Source: Paenibacillus cellulositrophicus
GTDB taxonomy: Bacteria; Bacillota; Bacilli; Paenibacillales; Paenibacillaceae
DNA: 64,000 nucleotides
NCBI RefSeq assembly: GCF_009363095.1
Contig: NZ_CP045295.1
Location: 4,679,001 to 4,743,000 of the forward strand
Direction: 5' to 3'
The notes under the pieces were generated by a model that was given only the letters and a program-made list of their open reading frames with translations, did no database searches and was not told the DNA's origin. Shown one piece after another: positions 50,659 to 59,529 of this stretch. The position numbers and the translations under genes were made by a program. Numbering within the stretch: the stretch's first letter is position 1; every line of letters begins with the position of its first letter.

Positions 50659-51159
50659 CTATTCGCTTTTTCCGGATGCAAGCAGCTTGCGGATGTCGTT
50701 TTCGATTTTGTCGGGTGTCGTTTTGGGCGCGTAACGCTTGATGACCCTTCCCTTGGAATCGACCAGGAACTTGGTAAAGTTCCACTTGACCGCTTTGGAT
50801 CCGAGCACACCTGGCGCTTCCCTGGTCAGGTATTGAAACAGTGGATGGGCGTTGCTGCCCTTGACGTCGATCTTCTCAAACATCGGGAACGTGACCCCGT
50901 AATTCATCTGGCAAAATTCGCCGATCTCCTCGCTGGTACCAGGCTCCTGATTGGCAAACTGGTTGCTCGGAAAACCGAGAATTTGAAAATGATGGTCGCG
51001 GAACTCGTCGTACAGCTCCTGCAGCCCGCGAAACTGCGGCGTAAATCCGCATTTGCTGGCCGTGTTCACGATCAGTAGCACGTCACCTTCATATTCCTTT
51101 AACGATACCTCTTTGCCGCGTAGCGTGTTTACCTGAAAATCATAGACGCTCACTGCCAT
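50659..51159 (-). CDS. Glutathione peroxidase family protein
   Basis: The 166-residue thiol peroxidase has the peroxidatic Cys37 in NTASKCGFTPQ, the FPSNQFANQEPGTSEEI motif with Gln, and WNFTKFLVD with Trp-Asn. Resolving Cys is in FCQMNYGVTFPMF. Bacterial members usually use thioredoxin rather than glutathione and reduce hydroperoxides. ATG 51159 or GTG 51153 may be the start; both lie near GGAGGAGG. It is monocistronic. Confidence 0.94.
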   Translation of the reverse strand: MAVSVYDFQVNTLRGKEVSLKEYEGDVLLIVNTASKCGFTPQFRGLQELYDEFRDHHFQILGFPSNQFANQEPGTSEEIGEFCQMNYGVTFPMFEKIDVKGSNAHPLFQYLTREAPGVLGSKAVKWNFTKFLVDSKGRVIKRYAPKTTPDKIENDIRKLLASGKSE

Positions 51160-51409
51160 CCTCCTCCTTTTGTGCTGCTATGAATCATCATCCAGCCGAA
51201 GCATTTACCAAGCACGCAATTTAATTTTAAACGATTGAACTGTAATGTCAATGTGGGTATTCCTGCGAGCCAGTGTCCCCGAATGTCCTGGTTTCCATAA
51301 ACGCGCCAAATCGGGAGCATAAAAGAGGTAGAAGTCAAAAAGCCGAAATGTAAGCGCTAATAAGAGCCTGGATGTTCCAAAATTCGCTGTTCATGATTTT
51401 TAGACTGCC

Positions 51410-51439
51410 TTTACAGCTTGGAAGGAGCGGGTGTATGAT
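51410..51439 (+). promoter_or_regulatory. Promoter of the kdp leader
   Basis: TTTACA, 18-base spacer, TATGAT, about 30 bases before the first riboswitch. Confidence 0.65.
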
Positions 51440-51469
51440 TCAGAGCGTATTCAATACAGTTTCCATTAC

Positions 51470-51672
51470 TAATCGCTGAGTTTCCGCAAAAAAGTGCGGA
51501 AATCGGGGGAACCAAACGCGTGCCATGGAGCAGCGAACCGGTGTGAGAGTCGGGGGTCTGCTGCCAGCCGCAGGGGTGAATCCCGGCTACGGATGCCATG
51601 GATCCGGCCGGGTAGAGCGACTCTCACCGCTCGAATCCGTCAGCTAACCTCGTAAGCGTCGTTTGAGAGAGG
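51470..51672 (+). ncRNA. c-di-AMP riboswitch (ydaO/yuaA), first copy
   Basis: Key ydaO blocks are present in order: CGCTGAG and CCGCAAA at the 5' side, CGGGGGAACC (51514), GGGGTGAATCC (51573), GGGTAGAGCGACTCTCACC (51610) and GAATCCGTCAGCTAACCTCG (51633) with AAGCG closing P1. Binding of c-di-AMP stops transcription in this class. A terminator follows at 51709. Confidence 0.93.
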
Positions 51673-51708
51673 AATGATGAAACTTGCGACCCGAATAAAC
51701 TTTCGGAT

Positions 51709-51739
51709 CACAGGGGATCAGCTGGCCTCTGTGTTTTTT
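51709..51739 (+). terminator. Terminator of first c-di-AMP riboswitch
   Basis: CACAGGGG / CCTCTGTG stem with eight T. Confidence 0.85.
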
Positions 51740-51800
51740 TTACCCTTTTTTAGCTTACTGGAACAAAAGAGAGCATTCATCACAATCACATACACTTATC

Positions 51801-51962
51801 AATAACGCTTAATTTCGGCCGGAAACGGCCGGGAGCGGGGGAACCACAGCGGCCGCCTGGAATGGAAGCCGCCGGGGTGAATCTTTCCGGTACGGTAAGT
51901 ACCGGAAGGTAGGGCGACTCTCACGCCCGAATCCGACAGCTAACCTCGTCAGCGTAACGGGA
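51801..51962 (+). ncRNA. c-di-AMP riboswitch (ydaO/yuaA), second copy
   Basis: P1 ACGCTT pairs with AGCGT at 51951. Conserved blocks are CGGGGGAACCACAGC (51836), GGGGTGAATC (51874), GGTAGGGCGACTCTCACGCC (51908) and GAATCCGACAGCTAACCTCG (51929). The variable stems differ fully in sequence from copy one, so this is not a recent duplication. Confidence 0.94.
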
Positions 51963-52025
51963 GAGGCAGCACTTGTCGTGCGCATGTTGAATATAGGACG
52001 ATCCTATTTATATTCGTCCACATTC

Positions 52026-52072
52026 AAGAAGCCGCGGGAAAGGTCCTTCTTTCCCTGCGGCTTCTTTTGCGT
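52026..52072 (+). terminator. Terminator of second c-di-AMP riboswitch
   Basis: AAGAAGCCGCGGGAAAG / CTTTCCCTGCGGCTTCTT with GTCCTT loop and a short T tail, 34 bases before the first gene. Confidence 0.88.
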
Positions 52073-52105
52073 ATTCGCGGCTGCCGCACAGGAGGAGCCT
52101 TTGAA

Positions 52106-52495
52106 ATGGACAACGTCGTCATCGTGACCGCGCCGAACGAGGCGGGACGCAATTTTATCAAGCTGCTGATGTATTGGAAGAAGCCCTTTGCCGTTCTGAC
52201 CAACAGTGCCCGGGAGGAACGCCTCTTGAGAAAAATGGGGGTGCAGCGGATCATCCGGCTGAATACGAATCACGCGGAGGATTGGGTGGTGCCCGAAATA
52301 GAGGTCGGCAAAATCTTTCTGTTTGAAAGCAGCCTCAACCTGACCTGCCGCTATTTGCAAATCTGCCGTCCCTGGACGTCGGAACCGGTATATGTCATTA
52401 CGCAGAGGGGCAGCTCACCCGGCATTTACCGGGGGCTTGGTGCCGATCACATCATTTATACCTTAAACGGCGAAGTCGGATTTTTACTGAAATAA
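52106..52495 (+). CDS. Small Rossmann-like protein at the head of the kdp operon
   Basis: GGAGGAG eight bases before ATG 52106 gives 129 residues. The N-terminus (MDNVVIVTAPNEAGRNFIKLLMYWKKPFAVLTN) looks like the first beta-alpha-beta of a nucleotide-binding Rossmann fold, and the protein alternates strands and helices (GVQRIIRLNTN, VGKIFLFESSLN, EPVYVITQRG). It lacks membrane helices. I do not recognise the family; a relation to TrkA-N or NmrA-like domains is possible. Position between c-di-AMP riboswitches and kdpF suggests a role in K+ uptake or its control. Confidence 0.7.
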   Translation: MDNVVIVTAPNEAGRNFIKLLMYWKKPFAVLTNSAREERLLRKMGVQRIIRLNTNHAEDWVVPEIEVGKIFLFESSLNLTCRYLQICRPWTSEPVYVITQRGSSPGIYRGLGADHIIYTLNGEVGFLLK

Positions 52496-52532
52496 AGATG
52501 ATTCTAACCATGCAAAGGAGAGACCGGAAACG

Positions 52533-52640
52533 ATGATGGATGTATATATGATACTTGCACTCGCTGCCACTTATGGCGTGTTCTTGTTATTTCTTCATTG
52601 GTGCGGCCGAGTGGTGGAAGAAGGGGGCAAAGACCAATGA
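52533..52640 (+). CDS. 35-residue membrane peptide upstream of kdpF
   Basis: AAAGGAG precedes ATG 52533 (a second ATG is at 52536). The product MMDVYMILALAATYGVFLLFLHWC is one membrane helix, followed by a charged tail GRVVEEGGKDQ. Its stop overlaps the kdpF start (ATGA), so the two are translationally coupled. It may be a further small subunit of the Kdp complex or a leftover duplicate of kdpF. No family is recognised. Confidence 0.6.
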   Translation: MMDVYMILALAATYGVFLLFLHWCGRVVEEGGKDQ

Positions 52641-52714
52641 TTGTCGTTGGGGCATTCGCCGTGCTTGTCTTTATCTATTTGGTTTACGCCTTGATCCATC
52701 CGGAAAAATTTTGA
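52637..52714 (+). CDS. kdpF: K+-transporting ATPase small subunit KdpF
   Basis: The 25-residue peptide MIVVGAFAVLVFIYLVYALI ends in HPEKF, the usual KdpF form of one helix with a final HPE-like tail. KdpF stabilises the KdpABC complex in the membrane. It overlaps the upstream small gene and precedes kdpA by 70 bases. Confidence 0.88.
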   Translation: MIVVGAFAVLVFIYLVYALIHPEKF

Positions 52715-52784
52715 CGGGGAATTTTAAATCTGTAAGCCTCAAGGGGCCAAAGCAGAACATGCTCGTAAGAGGGGGAAGCCAGCC

Positions 52785-54464
52785 TTGGATATTTTGCAAA
52801 TTTGTATCGTGATTTTCGTGCTCCTGCTGCTCGTGAAGCCGGTAGGCACTTACGTATATCATATGTTCTCCAATGAACCGAATCGGACGGACCGGATCTT
52901 TGGCGGCGTGGAAAGAGTTCTATACCGGATCATCGGGCTGAAGCAGCGGGGCAGCATGAATTGGAAAAAGTACGCGCTCAGCATGATCGCAACCAATATC
53001 TTTCTGGTAGCGATCAGCTATATATTGCTGCGAACGATGGGCGCCCTTCCGGGCAACCCGAGCGGCATCGGCAATATGGAGGCGAGCCTGTCCTTCAACA
53101 CGGTCATCAGCTTTATGACGAACACGAACCTCCAGCATTACAGCGGAGAGAGCGGCATGTCTTATTTTAGCCAAATGATCGTCATCACGATGATGATGTT
53201 TACCTCGGCCGCCTCGGGCCTGGCGATCGCGATTGCTTTTATGCGCGGCATCACCCGCAGGGGTGAGGGGCTCGGGAACTTCTTCGAGGATTTTATCAAG
53301 GCGCATGTCCGCCTGTTCGTGCCGCTCGCCCTCATCGTGACCCTGGTGCTGGTCGGACTCAAGGTGCCGCAGACGCTGGAGCCTATGCGGGCCGTGCAAA
53401 CGCTGGGTGGCGGCGTGCAGCAGATTCCGCTGGGTCCTGTAGCCTCGCTGGAATCGATCAAACACCTCGGAACGAACGGGGGAGGTTTCTTCGGCGTCAA
53501 CTCGGCCCATCCGTTCGAGAACCCGAGCCCGCTGACCAACGTGATCGAAATTCTCAGCATGTGGACGATTTCAGCGTCGCTGCCTTACACGTTCGGACGG
53601 TTCGCCCGGAACAAGAAGCAGGGCTGGATGATTTTCAGCGTCATGATGACGCTGTTCGTAGCGTTCCTGTGCCTGACGTATTTCTCGGAGAAAGCCGGCA
53701 ACCCGCTGATCAACCAATTGGGAATCAACAGCTCGGCCGGCAGCATGGAAGGCAAGGAGGTGCGCTTTGGCATCGCGCAGTCCGCGTTGTTCACAACCGT
53801 TACCACCGCCGCAACGACGGGGTCGGTCAACAACATGCATGATACGCTGACGCCGCTGGGAGGACTTGCGCCCTTGGCCGAAATGATGCTGAACGTCGTG
53901 TTCGGCGGCAAGGGGGTCGGTTTCGTAAATATGATCATGTATGCAATCCTTGGCGTATTTATCTGCGGCCTGATGGTTGGCCGGACGCCGGAATTTCTGG
54001 GCCGGAAGATCGAAGCCCGGGAGATGAAGCTGATCGCGGTGGCGATTCTGATGCATCCCTTCATTATTCTTGCGCCGACGGCGATTTCGTTTATGACGCA
54101 CCTGGGTACCGACGCCTTCTCCAATCCATCGTATCACAGCTTGAGCCAGTCGCTCTATGAGTTCACCTCCTCGGCGGCGAATAACGGCTCCGGGTTCGAG
54201 GGATTGGCGGACAATACCGTATTCTGGAACGTCAGCACCGGTCTGGTGATGCTCCTCGGCCGATATATTTCGATTATCGCGCTGCTCGCCGTTGCAGGTT
54301 CGCTGGCGGTGAAGCAGAAGGTCGCCGAGACCCCGGGCACCTTCCGGACCGACAACAAGCTGTTCGCCGGCATTTTGACCGGAACCGTGCTGCTGATCGG
54401 GGCGCTGACGTTCCTTCCGGTCCTCGTTTTGGGGCCGGTCGCCGAATTTTTAACACTTAACTAA
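52785..54464 (+). CDS. kdpA: K+-transporting ATPase subunit KdpA
   Basis: A TTG start with GGGGG at good spacing gives 559 residues. KdpA is the channel-like K+-binding subunit, made of four MPM repeats. Selectivity-loop segments are TNTNLQHYSGESGMSYFSQM, LGTNGGGFFGVNSAHPFENPSPLTN, TTAATTGSVNNMHDTLTPLGG and SSAANNGSGFEGL. Length is the same as in E. coli. It is followed by kdpB after 16 bases. Confidence 0.97.
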   Translation: MDILQICIVIFVLLLLVKPVGTYVYHMFSNEPNRTDRIFGGVERVLYRIIGLKQRGSMNWKKYALSMIATNIFLVAISYILLRTMGALPGNPSGIGNMEASLSFNTVISFMTNTNLQHYSGESGMSYFSQMIVITMMMFTSAASGLAIAIAFMRGITRRGEGLGNFFEDFIKAHVRLFVPLALIVTLVLVGLKVPQTLEPMRAVQTLGGGVQQIPLGPVASLESIKHLGTNGGGFFGVNSAHPFENPSPLTNVIEILSMWTISASLPYTFGRFARNKKQGWMIFSVMMTLFVAFLCLTYFSEKAGNPLINQLGINSSAGSMEGKEVRFGIAQSALFTTVTTAATTGSVNNMHDTLTPLGGLAPLAEMMLNVVFGGKGVGFVNMIMYAILGVFICGLMVGRTPEFLGRKIEAREMKLIAVAILMHPFIILAPTAISFMTHLGTDAFSNPSYHSLSQSLYEFTSSAANNGSGFEGLADNTVFWNVSTGLVMLLGRYISIIALLAVAGSLAVKQKVAETPGTFRTDNKLFAGILTGTVLLIGALTFLPVLVLGPVAEFLTLN

Positions 54465-54480
54465 AGAGGTGGAGCAAGTC

Positions 54481-56511
54481 ATGAGCGGACAACGCAAAAG
54501 CATGCTGTCTGGCGGCATTGCCAAACAGGCGCTGAAAGACAGCTTTATGAAACTGAACCCGGCCGTGATGATGAAAAATCCGGTCATGTTCGTTGTGGAG
54601 GTCGGCACCTTTGTGGTGCTGCTGATGGTTCTTTTTCCCTCTTATTTTCATACCGAGGGACGGATAGGGTTTAATCTGACCGTGTTTCTGATATTGCTCT
54701 TCACCGTCCTGTTCGCGAATTTCGCGGAGGCGCTGGCGGAAGGCCGGGGCAAGGCCCAGGCCGATACTCTCAAGAAGAGTAAAAAAGACACGACGGCGAA
54801 CAAAATCGTGGGCGGCGAGATCAAGGTCGTCAGCTCGGCCGAGCTGCGCAAAGGCGATGTCGTCATCGTCTCCCAGGGCGAGATGATCCCGGGTGACGGG
54901 GAAGTCATTGAAGGCCTGGCATCGGTGGACGAATCGGCGATTACCGGCGAATCGGCACCGGTGATCAAAGAAGCCGGCGGCGATTTCAGCTCGGTCACCG
55001 GGGGAACCCGCGTCGTCAGTGACCAAATCAAGGTGATGATCAAAAGCGATCCGGGCGAATCGTTCCTGGACCGGATGATATCCCTGGTCGAAGGGGCGGC
55101 GCGCCAGAAGACACCTAATGAAATTGCGCTTAACACGCTGCTTACAACACTAACGTTGATATTTCTGATTGTGGTCGTCACGCTGGCGCCAATTGCCAAG
55201 CATTTCGGCATTTCGCTGGATATCCCGGTGCTGATCTCCCTGCTCGTATGCCTCATTCCGACGACGATCGGCGGGCTGCTGTCCGCCATCGGCATCGCGG
55301 GCATGGACCGGGTTACGCAGTTCAACGTGCTGGCCATGTCGGGGAAAGCCGTCGAGGCATCCGGCGACATCAACACGATCATTTTGGATAAAACGGGTAC
55401 GATTACCTTAGGTAACCGGATGGCGAGCCAGTTCATTCCGGTGGGGGACGCGGATTATGAGGAAACCGCCTATTGGGCAGCCGTCAGCTCGGTTAAAGAC
55501 GAGACGCCGGAAGGCCGCTCCGTGCTGGAGCTGGTGAAGAAGCAGTCGATGGAGGTTCATCCGGAAGCGGCCGCCGCTGGAGAGTTTATCGAGTTCAAGG
55601 CGGAGACGCGGATGAGCGGCATCGACCTGGTGGATGGGCGGCATGTCCGTAAAGGGGCGGTGGACGCGGTGAAGCGCTGGGTGCAGGCCCAAGGTGGAAG
55701 TATTCCGGCGGATCTGGATATGGAATCCGATAAAATCGCGTCAGAAGGCGGTACGCCGCTGGCTGTCGCCGTGGACAGTCGTATTTACGGGTTGATTCAC
55801 CTGAAGGATACGGTCAAACCCGGCATGAAGGAACGCTTTGACCAGCTCCGGCAAATGGGGATCAAGACGATCATGTGTACCGGCGACAACCCGCTGACCG
55901 CGGCTACGATCGCCCGGGAGGCGGGCGTCGATGACTTTATCGCCGAGAGCAAGCCGGAGGACAAAATCGCGGTCATCCGCCGCGAGCAGGCCGAGGGCAA
56001 GCTGGTCGCCATGACCGGCGACGGCACGAACGACGCGCCGGCGCTGGCTCAGGCTGACGTCGGGCTCGCGATGAACAGCGGCACGGCGGCCGCGAAGGAA
56101 GCGGCCAACATGGTAGACCTTGATTCCGATCCGACGAAGATCATCGAGGTCGTGGCCATCGGCAAGCAGCTGCTGATGACCCGCGGCGCGCTTACCACAT
56201 TCAGCATCGCGAATGACGTGGCCAAATATTTTGCCATCATTCCCGCCATGTTCATGGCCGCGATTCCCGAAATGAACGTGCTGAACGTGATGAAGCTCGG
56301 CTCACCGCTTTCGGCGATCTTGAGCGCCTTGATTTTCAATGCGGTCATTATCCCGCTGCTCATCCCGCTGGCGATGAAAGGGGTGGCCTACAAGCCGATA
56401 AGCTCGTCGCGGCTGCTCAGCCGCAACCTGCTGATCTTTGGCCTTGGCGGCGTGATTGCGCCTTTTATCGGCATCAAGCTGATTGATCTGGTGGTTCATT
56501 TGTGGATTTAG
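54481..56511 (+). CDS. kdpB: K+-transporting ATPase subunit KdpB
   Basis: ATG 54481 with GAGGTGG upstream gives 676 residues; GTG 54469 is in frame but less likely. It is the P-type ATPase catalytic subunit: phosphorylated Asp303 in DKTGT, TGES-type ITGESAP loop, GDGTNDAPALAQADVGLAM hinge, and TGDNPLTA. A Ser or Thr kinase site inhibits E. coli KdpB in the TGES loop; the loop is conserved here. kdpC follows. No KdpDE two-component genes are adjacent. Confidence 0.97.
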   Translation: MSGQRKSMLSGGIAKQALKDSFMKLNPAVMMKNPVMFVVEVGTFVVLLMVLFPSYFHTEGRIGFNLTVFLILLFTVLFANFAEALAEGRGKAQADTLKKSKKDTTANKIVGGEIKVVSSAELRKGDVVIVSQGEMIPGDGEVIEGLASVDESAITGESAPVIKEAGGDFSSVTGGTRVVSDQIKVMIKSDPGESFLDRMISLVEGAARQKTPNEIALNTLLTTLTLIFLIVVVTLAPIAKHFGISLDIPVLISLLVCLIPTTIGGLLSAIGIAGMDRVTQFNVLAMSGKAVEASGDINTIILDKTGTITLGNRMASQFIPVGDADYEETAYWAAVSSVKDETPEGRSVLELVKKQSMEVHPEAAAAGEFIEFKAETRMSGIDLVDGRHVRKGAVDAVKRWVQAQGGSIPADLDMESDKIASEGGTPLAVAVDSRIYGLIHLKDTVKPGMKERFDQLRQMGIKTIMCTGDNPLTAATIAREAGVDDFIAESKPEDKIAVIRREQAEGKLVAMTGDGTNDAPALAQADVGLAMNSGTAAAKEAANMVDLDSDPTKIIEVVAIGKQLLMTRGALTTFSIANDVAKYFAIIPAMFMAAIPEMNVLNVMKLGSPLSAILSALIFNAVIIPLLIPLAMKGVAYKPISSSRLLSRNLLIFGLGGVIAPFIGIKLIDLVVHLWI

Positions 56512-56573
56512 ATAGAATGAACTAAAGAAATGGATAAGCGATTGATAGATTATGAAAAAAGGGATGATACGAT

Positions 56574-57191
56574 ATGAAAACGACGGTGACGACGGCGGTC
56601 GGCGAAGAAAAGTGGAACGGTTCCTTGTGGGGTGTCGCGCTGCGCACGAGTCTGGTGCTGATCGTCCTATGCGGGATTGCGTATCCGCTGGTGAGCACCG
56701 GCCTGGCCCAGCTGATCTTCCCAAGCCAGGCGAGCGGCAGCATGCTAAAGGACAGCACAGGAAAGGTCGTGGGTTCCGAGCTGATTGGCCAGTCCTTTAC
56801 GGACCCTTCCTTCTTCCAGGGGCGGGTTTCCAGCATTGATTACAAGGCAGAGGGTTCGGGATCGAACAACTATGCTCCGTCCAATCCCGAGCTGCTGAAG
56901 CGGGTTCAAGCCTCGATCGCGGATTGGCAAAAGAACAACCCGGACGTACCGGTCAGCGAGCTTCCGGTGGACCTGATCACCAACTCGGGCTCCGGGCTGG
57001 ATCCCCATATTACACCCGAATCCGCGAAAGCCCAGGTACCGCGGATCAGCAAGCTGCGCGGCGTTTCGGCCGATGAGCTGAACCGCCTCGTTGAGCGGAA
57101 CACGGAGGGGCGGGACCTCGGTGTATTCGGCGAAAAGCGGGTCAATGTGCTGAAGCTGAACCTGGCCCTGAGCGAGCTTGGCAAGTCCTGA
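56574..57191 (+). CDS. kdpC: K+-transporting ATPase subunit KdpC
   Basis: The 205-residue protein has one N-terminal membrane helix (GVALRTSLVLIVLCGIAYPLVSTGLAQLIFP) and an outer domain with GSELIGQSFTDPSFFQGRVS, SGLDPHITPESAKAQVPRISKLRG and LVERNTEGRDLGVFGEKRVNVLKLN, all standard KdpC motifs. Its own AAAGGGATGATACGAT leader gives only a weak ribosome-binding site. It ends the operon before a bidirectional terminator. Confidence 0.97.
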   Translation: MKTTVTTAVGEEKWNGSLWGVALRTSLVLIVLCGIAYPLVSTGLAQLIFPSQASGSMLKDSTGKVVGSELIGQSFTDPSFFQGRVSSIDYKAEGSGSNNYAPSNPELLKRVQASIADWQKNNPDVPVSELPVDLITNSGSGLDPHITPESAKAQVPRISKLRGVSADELNRLVERNTEGRDLGVFGEKRVNVLKLNLALSELGKS

Positions 57192-57197
57192 TATTTT

Positions 57198-57242
57198 AAA
57201 AAAGCCCCGTATCCATGGAATCCATGAGATACGGGGCTTTGA
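57198..57242. terminator. Bidirectional terminator between kdpC and mntH
   Basis: AAAGCCCCGTATC / GATACGGGGCTTT with an inner CATGGA/TCCATG stem. Confidence 0.92.
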
Positions 57243-57257
57243 TTGTATCCATCGCTA

Positions 57258-58607
57258 TTAACCGAAAATGGTCTGAACCAGAAGGTACACGTTCAGGACA
57301 ATGATAAATGCCGCCACGACCCAGGCCAATATTTTGACCCAAACCGGATTGACGAATTTGCCCATAAGCTTCTTGTCGCTAGTAAACTTGACCAGCGGAA
57401 CCACCGCAAACGGCAGCTGGAGGGACAGGATGACCTGGCTCAGAATGAGCAGATCCTCGGTGCCGCTCTCGCCGTAGATGGCCGTCACGATGACCGCCGG
57501 GATGATGGCGATCATCCGGGTGATCAGCCGGCGCAGCCAGGACGGCAGCCGCAGGTTCAGGAAGCCCTCCATGACGATCTGTCCGGCGAGCGTGCCGGTC
57601 AGCGTCGAGTTCTGGCCCGATGCCAGCAGGGCGACGGCGAACAAAATGCTTCCGAGCGTCGTTCCGAGCAGCGGCGTCAGCAGATGGTACGCATCGCTGA
57701 TGTCGGCGACCGTAGTCATCCCCGCCTTGTGGAATGTCGCCGCCGAGACGATCAGGATCGCCGCGTTGATGAACAGGGCAAGCGTCAGCGCAATCGTCGA
57801 ATCCCACACGGAAAATTTGATGGCTTCCCGCTTGCCCTTGTCGGTGTTTTCGTACTGCCGGGTCTGCACGATCGATGAGTGAAGGTACAGGTTATGCGGC
57901 ATAACGGTCGCGCCCAGGATGCCGATGGCGATATAGAGCTTCTGATGATCGGTCACCAGATCGGCCGTCGGGATGAACCCGGTGAGGATGCTGGCGGCAT
58001 CTGGCTTGGAGAGCCACAGATCGATCCCGAAGCACAGTCCGATCGTCACGATCAGCACGATGACGAGCGTCTCGATCGCCCGAAAGCCCTTGTGCTGCAG
58101 CAGCAGCACGAGCAGGACGTCGAGGGCGGTGATCAGCACGCCGTACAGGATCGGAATCCCGAACAGCAGCTTCAGGGCGATCGCCGAACCGATGACTTCG
58201 GCCAGATCGCAGGCTGCGATGGCCAGTTCACACAGCACCCACAGACCGATGCTGACCGGCTTGCTGTAATGGCTGCGGCACGCCTGCGCCAGGTCGTGGC
58301 CTGTAACGATGCCGAGCTTGCTGCACAGCGACTGGAGCAGGACGGCCATCAGGTTCGACAGCAGGATCACGGCCAGCAGGGAATAGCCGAACTGGGATCC
58401 CCCGGCGATGTCCGTCGCCCAGTTTCCGGGATCCATATAGCCTACAGCAACCAGATATCCGGGGCCGACAAAGGCCAGAAATTTGCGAAAAGTCGAGGCG
58501 TTCACCGGGACTTTCATAGATTGGTTAACGTCAGACAGCGAAGTTCTTTCCTTCGGTTTCTCCCACGTATTGGACTTGGAAGGATGTATAATTTCGGTGT
58601 CTTTCAT
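57258..58607 (-). CDS. mntH: Nramp-family Mn2+/H+ symporter
   Basis: ATG 58607 with AAGGTG upstream gives 449 residues. Eleven helices; metal-site helix 1 has YMDPGNWATD (DPGN) and helix 6 has ATVMPHNLYLHSS (MPHN), the hallmark of Nramp transporters for Mn2+ and other divalent metals. It is monocistronic and converges on kdpC. An operator-like repeat with AGGGAAAC lies near its probable -35 box, consistent with MntR control. Confidence 0.95.
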   Translation of the reverse strand: MKDTEIIHPSKSNTWEKPKERTSLSDVNQSMKVPVNASTFRKFLAFVGPGYLVAVGYMDPGNWATDIAGGSQFGYSLLAVILLSNLMAVLLQSLCSKLGIVTGHDLAQACRSHYSKPVSIGLWVLCELAIAACDLAEVIGSAIALKLLFGIPILYGVLITALDVLLVLLLQHKGFRAIETLVIVLIVTIGLCFGIDLWLSKPDAASILTGFIPTADLVTDHQKLYIAIGILGATVMPHNLYLHSSIVQTRQYENTDKGKREAIKFSVWDSTIALTLALFINAAILIVSAATFHKAGMTTVADISDAYHLLTPLLGTTLGSILFAVALLASGQNSTLTGTLAGQIVMEGFLNLRLPSWLRRLITRMIAIIPAVIVTAIYGESGTEDLLILSQVILSLQLPFAVVPLVKFTSDKKLMGKFVNPVWVKILAWVVAAFIIVLNVYLLVQTIFG

Positions 58608-58659
58608 ATGCATCACACCTTATTAAAATTATTGTAATGTAATAAATGTTCTACTATTC

Positions 58660-58694
58660 ATTGTACTCATACAAATTTGTTTGTCTAGGGAAAC
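58660..58694 (-). promoter_or_regulatory. mntH promoter with candidate MntR-type site
   Basis: On the minus strand TAGACA, 16-base spacer, TACAAT (plus coordinates 58660-58687). GTTTGTCTAGGGAAAC at 58679-58694 overlaps the -35 box and resembles, from memory, the AGGGAAAC half of Bacillus MntR boxes. Confidence 0.45.
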
Positions 58695-58849
58695 TTTTGT
58701 GTGGTTGTACAATTATTTTTAGGACACACAAGAATGGGATACGCTCTTCTTTCTGAATAGCCATTACCCGAAGGATCCCGTTTCAATTTGGAAGGATCGC
58801 TTTAATTAATGAGGGTAGGGTCAAATTTCAGGAAAAGGAGTCGATGAAG

Positions 58850-59269
58850 ATGAAAGCTCTATATACGGCAACGGCAACGGTCCATGGCGGCCGGGAGGGT
58901 TCGGTCGCATCCTCCGATGGTGTCCTGAAGCATGAACTCAGTATGCCCAAAGAATTAGGCGGAGCCGGCGGCAATGGAACCAACCCCGAGCAGCTGTTTG
59001 CAGCCGGGTACGGTGCCTGCTACGAAAGCGCACTGGCCAATGTGGCCCGCCAGGCCGGCGTGAAGTTGAATGATGTGGAAGTCACTTCCAACGTCATGAT
59101 CGGCAAAGACGAGAGCGACGGCGGTTTCCGCCTTGCGGCCCGTCTCGATATCAAGCTGCCCGGGATCGAACGCGAACAAGCGGAAGAGCTTGCGAAAAAG
59201 GCGCATGAATTCTGCCCGTATTCCAAAGCCACGCGGGGGAATATCGATGTCGAGCTGAACGTTATTTAA
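58850..59269 (+). CDS. ohr: Organic hydroperoxide resistance protein Ohr
   Basis: ATG 58850 is preferred because AAAGGAG lies 9 bases upstream; ATG 58844 is too near. The 139-residue OsmC/Ohr protein has the redox pair Cys57 (AAGYGACYESAL) and Cys122 (EFCPYSKAT) and the NPEQLFAAGY motif. It reduces organic peroxides, often with lipoyl donors. No ohrR gene is adjacent. A long terminator hairpin follows at 59392. Confidence 0.94.
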   Translation: MKALYTATATVHGGREGSVASSDGVLKHELSMPKELGGAGGNGTNPEQLFAAGYGACYESALANVARQAGVKLNDVEVTSNVMIGKDESDGGFRLAARLDIKLPGIEREQAEELAKKAHEFCPYSKATRGNIDVELNVI

Positions 59270-59391
59270 ATAATGCCAGGATGTATCCGAACGTCTATCG
59301 ACGTACCTTCATAGAAAACTGGCCGCGTTTCGCGGAAGTTTTCCGTGCGATGATGGAATGGTTCAGTTCCGCTGAACTTTATCATCGTAAC

Positions 59392-59440
59392 AAAAGCCGG
59401 GGGCTCACCACGTGGTGGCGGCTGCTTCCGGCTTTTTGTC
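59392..59440 (+). terminator. Terminator of ohr
   Basis: AAAAGCCGG / CCGGCTTTTT with an inner CACCACGTGGTG palindrome. Confidence 0.82.
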
Positions 59441-59529
59441 GTATCATTTTCGGCATAACCTTATCCTTGGAACGATTTCCACCGCCCTGGCGTAAAATAG
59501 TTAGGCACCAAAGGAAAGGGGAGATCAGC

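Noticed and set aside
57243..58637. Long plus-strand frames opposite mntH
   Set aside because: Antisense shadows of the Nramp gene; no ribosome-binding site and low-complexity His/Asp/Gln-rich composition.
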